Shown here: positions 56,010-64,000 of the stretch, one piece after another
Layout of the letters: each line of letters starts with the position of its first letter
How positions within the stretch are numbered: position 1 is the first letter of the stretch
NCBI GenBank assembly: GCA_014905825.1
Contig: JACGCN010000001.1
Span: 2,728,001-2,792,000 of the forward strand
Reading direction: 5' to 3'
DNA length: 64,000 nucleotides
Source: Lyophyllum atratum
Taxonomy: Eukaryota > Basidiomycota > Agaricomycetes > Agaricales > Lyophyllaceae
The notes under the pieces: generated by a model
The model's database searches: none
Told to the model about the DNA's origin: nothing
Seen by the model: only the letters and a program-made list of their open reading frames with translations
Position numbers and translations under genes: made by a program

Positions 56010-58512
56010 TCACGCGAGGTTGCTCAAGTTGTCTACAAGCTGGTTATATCGCGCACTGACCTCCTCATAATGATCGTTGTAAAACGTCGACCAGCTTTCG
56101 GCTGTTTGGGGTTTAACCTTGACGCTAGCGTTCAGAATGCATTTATATCCAAGTAGATGATGCTTACCTGCTCAAGGAAGCGGGCCCAGACGCGGTCAGC
56201 GCTATCGTCTATGCTGTTCTCGTCGCCACCGTGTGCAAAAAATTGAGCGGCAAATTCAATATCTTCATCGACAAGCGTCCTCGGTCTCGCATCCCCATCG
56301 ACAGTGGAGAGCGTTGAGGCTAGCGGAGGGCTAATTCCTGGATGTCGTGCCTCACCTGTCCCTTCGGATTGACTCGTTTCATGTTGACTCTGTGCTTTCC
56401 TATATGCAATGCTTGCTCTCTTCCTCATCGCCTCGAATTCAGCACCAAAGCTCGGGCCGCCGAGGAATGTCCGCCAAGCACCCAGAGTGTGGTTATCCAT
56501 CTAACTCACGGCGTTTTGAGCACCAAAAGCGTCATGTCGGAGACAAAAACACGGACCTTGCTGTGGAGAGAATGGGCGATTCCAGTCATAGACATCCTGT
56601 GATCACGTTTGAGAAGCATCGGCACATAGCGCCTGATATAGTCCCATTCATGCTCTGAATACAAAAACCCTTCCCCGGTACCTCGACGTACTCTTGTATG
56701 CTCGGCGGGAGGAGTGGGAGAACGAGGTCGAGAGAGATCGTCAGATGAGACTGTAGAGGGTCCTGGCGAGGCCATGGTCGTCACCTCAGACCTAGGCCAC
56801 GACGCGTCCTTGGATTTGACTTTCGGCTTTTTGGTGGGTGAGCTTTCCTCCTTTATTTTGCGCTGCTGCTGCCTCCTCTCGGTTCGGCGACGATTTTTTT
56901 CTAGTCGCTTCCTTTCCGCGTCGTCATCCCATTCATGGTTAGCAGATTTTTCTCTTTTTCGTTTGCCACGCGCAGTAGTATTGGGAGCTTCAAATTCGTA
57001 GGGTGATAAATCCAAGATCTTATTCTGCTCAACAGAATCATGAACGAAGGAGGCATTGATGGCTGGCCTCTTGGCAGCTAAGGTTGACATAAGGAGGTGA
57101 TCGAAAGTCTTCGATCGAGAGTAAAGGATGGCGTAGTCGGCGGTTGTATTGCTAGTGGAGATTTTACCCCCATTTCTCTGGCAAACGTGAGCTACATACA
57201 TACATTGCAACACCATCAAACACACCTTGATGGCGGTGACCACCTTAGAACGGTTGTTCAAATCAACCTGGACGAAGAATGAAAGTTCTTGCCCAGTTTT
57301 CGACGTAAACAATGAGCTCGATGGTGTGGGAGCTGGTCCAAGTGTGGGTCTTGTCGTGAGTTGGGATGACATGGAGGATGAGTAGTTCACAGGCGAAGCC
57401 GATCTTGTGCCCGCGTTTGAGGTGTACGAGGTAGGCGTTGATCTTGATATAACAGGTGATTTCCGACGAAGAGATGGAGGAATACCGGACGGCGAGAGCG
57501 GCGAGTTGGTCGATCCGATAGCTGAGATATAAGACGAATTCGGGGAATAATTCATGTGCGCATTAGGGGGTAGATGGTGAGGATCCTGCGGATATTGGCT
57601 GATCGCCTGTGGGTTGAAAAAGGGTGGTGGGCCGAAGTTCTGGCCTACGGGCACATTCCATGGAACCATGTTTTGCTGCTGCATGAGGCATTGGGCCATG
57701 TAGTTTAGCATTGCTTGCTGTGGGATATTGCTGGGACCGGTTGGAAAAGGGAGCCCATGCGTTGTGCTTGCATGTTGAGATGGAGGAAAGGACTGCATCA
57801 TGGCTTGTGACGGTTGAATATAGGGCGGTAAGGTATGCGGCGGAAGCTGTGGCGGTTGGCTCCGGGGACGAACATCCACACCGGGTGCGTATAGCACGCC
57901 GTTCTGGAATGGTTGTTGAGTAGACTCTGGCGGGACATTGAATGGCATGGGGGCTGGCGGGACAGAAGGCATCCGCACAGAAGTGGTTACTTCAACAGGC
58001 GTGATTCGCGGCGTCGGAAGAGGACTTCTTATATATGCTCAGTTGACGAACGATATTCCAAGAGATTTGAACTGACTTGAGAGTATTGTCCTTTTCCTCC
58101 TTCATGATAGGTACTCCATCGTCAACGGCGAGGTGACCACCCCATCGATCATCCTGTAAGACCCTCTCTGCAGCAATGGACTCCTTCACCCAAGAGTGTT
58201 CCAAGACGACCTTGTTTGCATCGTTGCCCCAGTCACGAATAAATAGGCGTCCCTGATCCGAACTCGAGTCGACAAGGATGACCTGCGCCTGCTTTGGATC
58301 GGAACAGACGATGGCCCCGGCTTTCTGAAAGAAACAACGATGGATGAGGCGCGCGAAGAATCCGAGGAATGGCGTACCTTCAACGTTCGTATGAGCTTGG
58401 GGCGTCCAATAATGCCACCTGCCTCGACGAAAACGCGCCATTGGGAACCGTCAAGATTGTGAAATATCTTTGTTAAATTTTCCGACGACTGCGAGGGTGA
58501 CGGGTCCTCCAT
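56010..58512 (-). CDS. RAP1: RAP1-like protein with BRCT and Myb-type domains
   Basis: The N-terminus ([77 protein letters not shown]) is a BRCT domain. A Pro/Gln-rich linker of about 250 residues follows. A second BRCT-like region ([55 protein letters not shown]) precedes a basic nuclear stretch ([20 protein letters not shown]). Then comes a Myb/homeobox-like helix set, [47 protein letters not shown]. The last exon, after an intron of 50 bases, gives [20 protein letters not shown] and ends LSNLA. BRCT plus Myb order is that of the telomere and transcription protein Rap1. The identification is by architecture; no RCT domain was recognised. Confidence 0.65.
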
Positions 58513-58696
58513 CGAAAGTCAAATAACTCGTCAACGACGGTGGGTGGTATCAACTATTACGGAGCGAAGTTCAGGCGCTGGGCACGTGATCATCTCAGAT
58601 TACCGTCTTCGAATCAATGGCATCGGTCATAATTTGCATAGTTCATGGCATGAGGTAAAATAGACATGCAAATATAGTACGGTACAAAAGATACGT

Positions 58697-59250
58697 TTAA
58701 CGGTAACTGAGGAGGGCAAGAAAAGGTCAGAAAACGAGCAGAACCTCGGCCAGCATGAGTCGCACCTCTTTTGCCTGCGGGCACGAGCACCATGACCGCC
58801 GAACTTCTTGGGCTCCATCCGCCTGGGATCCGCGATCAACAGGGTACGGTCATACGCCACCAGCTTTTTCTTCAACTCCAGTGCGCTGTATGCATCGATG
58901 TACTTGGAATAGTATGCAACAAGTGCCTTGGCAATGGCCTGGCGGATAGCGTACACCTGTGACGTGTGTCCTCCTCCCTTCACTCGGACCCGGATATCGA
59001 CGGGAGAGAAAGCGTCCTCTCCAGCAATGAGGACGGGTTCGTAGACCTTCAGGCGCAGGATCTCAGGTTGAACGAGGTTTATGGGCGAGCCGTTGATACG
59101 AATGAGACCACGACCCTCCTTGGCGTGGGCGACGGCAGTTGCAGTCTAAAATTACAGCGCCCTGTGAATACACGCATCGCACAAGGAAATGCGCCATTGA
59201 CATGCCTTCTTTTTGCCGAATGTCTGGACGGCCTTTGCTGAAGTAGCCAT
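58697..59250 (-). CDS. RPS16: 40S ribosomal protein uS9 (RPS16)
   Basis: Reads [120 protein letters not shown], with the end ARRQKSYR joined across an intron of about 60 bases. This is a near-complete match to eukaryotic uS9, whose last Lys/Arg residues reach the P-site tRNA. Two or three introns are present. It is divergent from the mitochondrial uL4 gene (270 bases between starts). Confidence 0.97.
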
Positions 59251-59519
59251 TTTGAGGGGATTAGCCGGCGGGTTCGCGGCGAGGATGTCTGTGTAAACGA
59301 CTTGGAGTCAGAACAACAGCATGGACAGATAACATGGACGAACAGACCTTGTTCTTGAGGTCGTCGAGGCTGGCGCCGATAATATTGAAGATCAACTTTG
59401 GTGGCTTGAAACCACCTGCCCAGTTTTATCCGGATTATGCCGAGTCTTTGCTGACTAAGCGCTTTCCTCTTTCCGGACCGCCATCTGCCAGCAGCGCACT
59501 CCCAGCCCTTTCAGGCCAA

Positions 59520-60461
59520 ATGCTTCAGTCCAGCATGTTGCGCGCATCCTCCGTAAGTGTATGTTACCTGATATACATATTGGCGCCTCCTAACTCTGTA
59601 TTCTCAGGCTTCTCATGGCGCATTCTGCGCACATCCAGCTCGCGCGATGGCACGCCTGGCTTCCATTTCACGAAACAATCGACCTACCACGTCGCATCCA
59701 CCCCCGTCGATGACAGGTGCAGCTCCTTCTCTTTCTATCTACTGAACTACGTTGAACTCCCCTAAGTACAACCCATTCTTGAGCCTGTGTATCTGGCTCT
59801 CTCACAACCACTTAAAGGCAAGACAGGCCCCGTAGACAAGCGCGTCGCCGTTCTGGATCCAACAGTCTTCGACCATCCCCTGCGTCGTGACATTCTTCAC
59901 CTGTGTGTAATCCACCATCTTGATTCTCTGCGCCAAGGTTCCGCGAACACGAAAACTCGCGGAGAAGTGCGGGGCTCCGGGATCAAGATTCGAAGGCAAA
60001 AGGGCAGCGGAAAGGCACGACTGGGCGATGCGCAGAGCCCCATGCTCGTTGGCGGTGGTGTCGCGTTTGGTCCCAAGCCACGCGACTTCAGCACGAAGCT
60101 GCCACGAAAGGTCATCGAAATGGGCATGCGCGTAGCTTTGAGTGCCAAGGTGCGCGAGCGAAAGCTCGGCGTCGTGACACAACTAAGCTGGCCACATGGC
60201 AAGACCAAGCACCTTGCGCAGAAAATTGACCACCTTGGCATGAGGAAAACGCTCTTTGTTACCGGCGAATCGAAGCCACCCGCCACCTTGGAACGAGCAA
60301 TTGGGAATATTCAAAAAGTGAAATTGATTACCACCGACAAGCTCAATGTCTATGAACTCGTCAAGTGGCCGCGGGTGGTTTTGGACGTGAAGGCAGTGAA
60401 TTATTTGGAACGGACATACAAGAAGGATGTTCCTGTCTCCCCTGTTCCAACTGATACCTAA
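59520..60461 (+). CDS. YML6: Mitochondrial large-subunit ribosomal protein uL4m
   Basis: Exon 1 encodes MLQSSMLRASS, exon 2 ASHGAFCAHPARAMARLASI and SRNNRPTTSHPPPSMT, and exon 3, joined in phase, VQPILEPVYLALSQPLKGKT and onward. The uL4 core is clear: PVDKRVAVLDPTVFDHPLRR, RQGSANTKTRGEVRGSGIKI, RRQKGSGKARLGDAQSPMLV and GGGVAFGPKPRDFSTKLPRK, the RxGSGxARxG...PxxxGGGxxFGP element of L4. The first 45 residues are Ser, Ala and Arg rich without acids, a mitochondrial presequence. The C-terminus ends SPVPTDT. The start at 59520 is preferred over an in-frame one at 59334, which lacks presequence character. Confidence 0.93.
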
Positions 60462-60504
60462 TTATACCTAATACTCGTGTTTCTGCAATATACTGCGGAA
60501 TAAT

Positions 60505-61000
60505 TCAGGCAAAGACATCATCGTCAGAACCGTACTTATTAGTGTCATAATAGTCGGTCTCCTTGAATTCAGCATTTATCACCCGTAATGATTTCACTGC
60601 CGTACATCGGGTCATTCGCTACTGTAATCCACTTTCCCGTTCCTCCTCAGTTGAATGTTTCCCAGGTTGTATTCCAGGGCTCGCACCACCGGAAATGCAG
60701 GGGGTTGTGAGATCCTCTGACAGATTTTGCATTCCCACTGAATGTCTGCAACAGTCATGCCGAGCTTCGGCCATTTCCCGGATACAAGTCTGAGCGTTGA
60801 GGAGGGTGACTGAGGTTATTTCATTCCAGGAGGTAGACGGTTTCCGAAACTTCGAAGGACGAGCGCTTTCGCGGGGGGCGAGGCCTTGGAAATATCTTGA
60901 AACTCACTGGGTTAACACACGCGCTTGCGAATGTCGAGATACGCCAAATCAGTGCCCAATGGGGCACATCGCAAAGCTCCTGAAAACTTTAGACATGGAA
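60505..61000 (-). CDS. Small hypothetical gene (approximate 5' end)
   Basis: The minus strand of this spacer holds coding-like sequence. A last exon ends SLRVINAEFKETDYYD, then TNKYGSDDDVFA and TGA at 60505-60507. An upstream open frame, 60619 to about 60910, reads SARPSKFRKPSTSWNEITSV, TLLNAQTCIREMAEARHDCC and GASPGIQPGKHSTEEERE. A short intron of roughly 36 bases seems to join them. The first exon is probably near the ATG at about 60998 (MSKVFRSFA), but the joint was not settled. I do not recognise the protein; the acidic C-terminus and the Cys and charged residues give no function. It would sit tail to tail with the uL4m gene and divergent from RAD51. Confidence 0.4.
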
Positions 61001-61212
61001 TGATAATCTGTGTATCAGCAGCAGACGGGTGTGTTATCGGTGAGTACGTAGTCACCGGTCAGGGCCGTCAGGCCACTGGCCCTGGCACTTGGCACTGGCC
61101 AGCGCGCAACGAGTACGCGGGCACGTGACGCAACGCGTTCGCGTTTCATTTGCGTGGGAGTCAACTTGAGCAGGACCTTACCAAGAACTGAACTGCCATC
61201 AACGATCCAACA

Positions 61213-62496
61213 ATGTCCCAAGCCTCCCAAGCCCCCGAAGAAGAAGTCACCGAAGAATATGCATTTACTGGCCCCCTCCTCGTCAACAAACTCCAGGAAG
61301 CGGGTATTCATCCCAACGACATCAAGAAGCTCGCAGAGGCTGGTTTGAACACGGTCGAAGCCGTCGCATTTACGCCCAAGAAACACTTGGTCACGATCAA
61401 GGGCATCTCTGATCAGAAAGCTGACAAGATTCTGGCTGAAGGTCAGTTGCTACCAACCTTAGAAGTGAATGGCGCATTTTATGCCACCCAGCCCAGAAGA
61501 TTGTCCCCCTAGGATTCCAGAGCGCCACCGAAGTGCATGCACGCAGGTCTGAACTCGTCCACATTACGACTGGCTCTAAACAACTTGACGCTCTCCTCGG
61601 AGGTCGGTAATGTACACTATACTCGACATCACTGTATGAACTAAATCTCTATCCAGGCGGCATCGAGACTGGTGCCATCACCGAACTATTCGGTGAATTC
61701 AGGACAGGAAAATCTCAGATATGTCACACACTTGCCGTCACCTGCCAGCTTCCTGTGAGCATGGGAGGAGGTGAGGGAAAATGTCTGTACATCGACACTG
61801 AAGGAACCTTCCGACCCGTCCGTCTCCTTGCTGTTGCAGAGAGGTATGGGCTGAATGGAGAGGAGGTCCTCGATAATGTTGCATACGCAAGGGCATACAA
61901 TGCGGACCATCAAAACGCGTTGCTTACCAGTGCGAGCGCGTTAATGTCCGAATCAAGGTAAGAAATAGCATGACCAACACCGGACGACAGTTACATTTGT
62001 TCCCATTCAGATTCTGTCTACTCATCGTCGACTCTTGCACTGCACTGTATCGAACGGATTTCAGTGGTCGAGGGGAGCTCTCGTCCCGTCAAAATCACCT
62101 GGGCAAGTTCCTCCGAACCCTGCAACGCCTGGCAGATGAGGTAGGTTCTTCAGGCTTCCTTCTTCTCAAGAGTTAAGTTGAATGTCATGCAGTTTGGTAT
62201 CGCGGTTGTCGTCACGAACCAGGTCATGTCTAATCCTGATGCGGCGGCTGGCCCGTACGCGAGCAACGAGAAGAAACCGATTGGGGGGAACATCATGGCC
62301 CACGCTTCCACGACAAGGTTCGTGTTCAACGGCGTGGTGGATACTTTTTCACTGACGTGGTTATAGACTCCAGCTGAAGAAGGCACGCGGTAACACACGT
62401 TCCTGCAAGATCTACGATTCCCCGTGTCTCCCAGAGATGGAAACCCAATTCGCCATTCTTGCCAGCGGTATCGGTGACCCTGAGGAGGAAACCTAG
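61213..62496 (+). CDS. RAD51: RAD51 recombinase
   Basis: Starts [20 protein letters not shown], then the helix-hairpin-helix N-domain ([40 protein letters not shown]). The core follows: polymerisation segment [40 protein letters not shown], Walker [41 protein letters not shown], Walker [22 protein letters not shown]1/L2 region [20 protein letters not shown], and [20 protein letters not shown]. It ends [12 protein letters not shown]51 forms ATP-dependent filaments on single-stranded DNA for homologous recombination. All ATPase residues are intact, and about five short introns are present. Confidence 0.97.
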
Positions 62497-62725
62497 TTTA
62501 TTGCGGACCATATGCTTTATGTCATGCAAAAAACTTGATAGATTCGGACCGTAAGGTGGTAAATAACTAGATTGGTAGTACACGAATTCCTTGTACAACA
62601 ATATGCAACGCTAATTTCTATGTAATGATGTGTCCAGTTGAATGGGTACAGAGTAGTAAATGTATAACGGGTAAATGGGGTTCATGACACTTCCTATGAA
62701 AGGTGACGAAATTAAATTTACTGCT

Positions 62726-64000
62726 TCAAGCGAGGAATCGGGTGAGGATATTGGCATCCGTAGAGTCTATCAGCTCCTGCAGCTTATTCACATCCGCCCT
62801 ACTGACGTCTGCAATGTCCGCCATCACATAAGCGATGTCACCCTTAGAGTCAGAGTACTGTTTCTCGACGTTGTAAGGTGCCAGCGCCTCGTTGATCTGT
62901 CTGAGCACACCAGGCTGGTTTTTGTGGACGTGACAAATACGTATTTGTGTGTCTTGTTCGGCAGTAATGGCACGGAGGTCGACTTCGGGGAAATTGACGG
63001 CACCGAGGGTGGAGCCGTAGCCGAGGTAGCTCGAGAGAGCCTGTGCGACCTCGTCACCGATCATCCTCTGCGCCTCCTCGGTTGAACCACCGATATGAGG
63101 GGTAAGGATGACGTTGGGGAGAGTCCTCAACTCACTGGCCCATGGGTTGAGCTTGTCGTCGAAACCGGGACCGTTGGAACCGGGCTCATGGGGGAATACA
63201 TCAATGGCGGCACCGGCAAGGTGGCCGGACTTGATAGCTTCGACGAGAGCCGGGATATCCACGACCTTTCCTCGGGCATTGTTGATCAAATAGGAACCTT
63301 TCTTCATCTCGCGAAGTTGTTGGGTGGAGATGAGGTTCGTCGTTTCCGGAAGTTCAGGGACATGGAGGGTCACAAAGTCGGCCTCTGACAGGAGGGCGGA
63401 GAGAGTGGGGACCTGACGTGCGGAGCCCAATGGCATGATGTTGACCACATCGTAGAAGAGGACGCGGATACCGAAGGATTCTGCGAGGACAGAGAGCTGA
63501 GCACCAATGTGGCCATAGCCAACGATACCCAGTGTCTTCCCACGGACTTCCCAGCAACCCTTCGATTGCTTGTTCCAGATACCGTTGCGAAGCTCGAACG
63601 AACGCTCACACAGCTGGCGTGAGAGGGCAATGAGCTCAGCCATGACCAATTCTGCGACGGAGCGGGAGTTGGAGAAAGGAGAGTTGAAAACGGGGATACC
63701 GGCGGCGGCGGCAGCCTTGAGGTCTACCTGGTTTGTGCCGATGCAAAAGCAGCCGATGGCAAGGAGCTGCCATTTGTGGTCAGACGATGTTTTCATTATG
63801 ATAAGCGACGGCATACCTTAGGCGCGGCCCTGATGACCCGTTGGGTAATCTTTGTTTTGCTGCGAATACCGATGGCATGGTAGGAGGGGATCTTCTCGAC
63901 GAGCTCTGCCTCGGACATGGCAGTGGTGAAGTGGTCGACATGGAAGCCGAGGGTTCTGAAGGCAGCAACGGCCTCCTGGGAGATGTTTTCGAGGATGAGG
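62726..64000 (-). CDS. SER33: D-3-phosphoglycerate dehydrogenase (partial, 5' end beyond the window)
   Basis: The exon at 63817-64000 reads LILENISQEAVAAFRTLGFH, AELVEKIPSYHAIGIRSKTK. A 50-base intron (63767-63816) joins it to LLAIGCFCIGTNQVDLKAAA, AAGIPVFNSPFSNSRSVAEL. The NAD motif is GKTLGIVGYGHIGAQLSVLA, with YLINNARGKVVDIPALVEAI (substrate Arg) and the catalytic His in NVILTPHIGGSTEEAQRMIG. The C-terminal regulatory (ACT) domain reads VHKNQPGVLRQINEALAPYN and ends ANILTRFLA at 62726. The enzyme makes 3-phosphohydroxypyruvate, the first step of serine synthesis. Only the N-terminal end is missing. Confidence 0.96.

Overview
The window looks like nuclear DNA of a basidiomycete fungus, most likely a mushroom-forming Agaricomycete. 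Nearly every gene is cut by short GT-AG introns (about 45-65 bases, several per gene). Genes are packed on both strands at about one per 2 kb with very short spacers. The proteins are eukaryotic housekeeping types, plus an S/T-rich single-pass protein and a large multi-pass membrane protein of kinds I associate with Agaricomycetes. I see no tRNA, rRNA, transposon or CRISPR array. Exon joints were read by eye; where several exon lengths were added up (isochorismatase-like hydrolase, Rab4, the coiled-coil gene at 16.4 kb, the repeat precursor at 52.3 kb) the totals are whole numbers of codons.

Layout. 0-16 kb: 3' end of an unknown gene, isochorismatase-like hydrolase, S/T-rich single-pass membrane protein, Rab4 GTPase, D-serine dehydratase, RBM39-like splicing factor, a ketol-acid reductoisomerase without a targeting peptide, an L-rhamnose 1-dehydrogenase-like SDR, a cupin and PEX16. 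16-31 kb: unknown coiled-coil protein, CorA-type transporter, RRP36, a large basidiomycete-type membrane protein, a DUF2235 hydrolase, NUS1 and SEC17. 32-45 kb: PCM1 (phosphoacetylglucosamine mutase), DUG3, ICE2, MoaE, a pseudouridine glycosidase-kinase fusion, IRC3 helicase and the ADP/ATP carrier. 45-64 kb: SIZ1-type SUMO ligase, NudC, ESF1, a secreted Kex2-type repeat peptide precursor, an EED/ESC-like WD40 protein, a complex I NDUFA11-like subunit, a RAP1-like BRCT/Myb protein, ribosomal uS9 (RPS16), mitochondrial uL4, a small unknown gene, RAD51, and a D-3-phosphoglycerate dehydrogenase that runs off the right edge.

The genes do not form one pathway; this is ordinary euchromatin with several compact divergent or convergent pairs. 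The most interesting item is the gene at 52308-52870. It encodes a signal peptide followed by six near-identical copies of an 18-residue peptide, QIPAEIAVKSL(D/N)G(N/K)VVPY. Each copy but the last is followed by Thr or Ala and a Lys-Arg (Kex2) site. This is the plan of a multi-copy secreted peptide precursor (pheromone, repellent or RiPP style), and no tailoring-enzyme cluster is visible around it.
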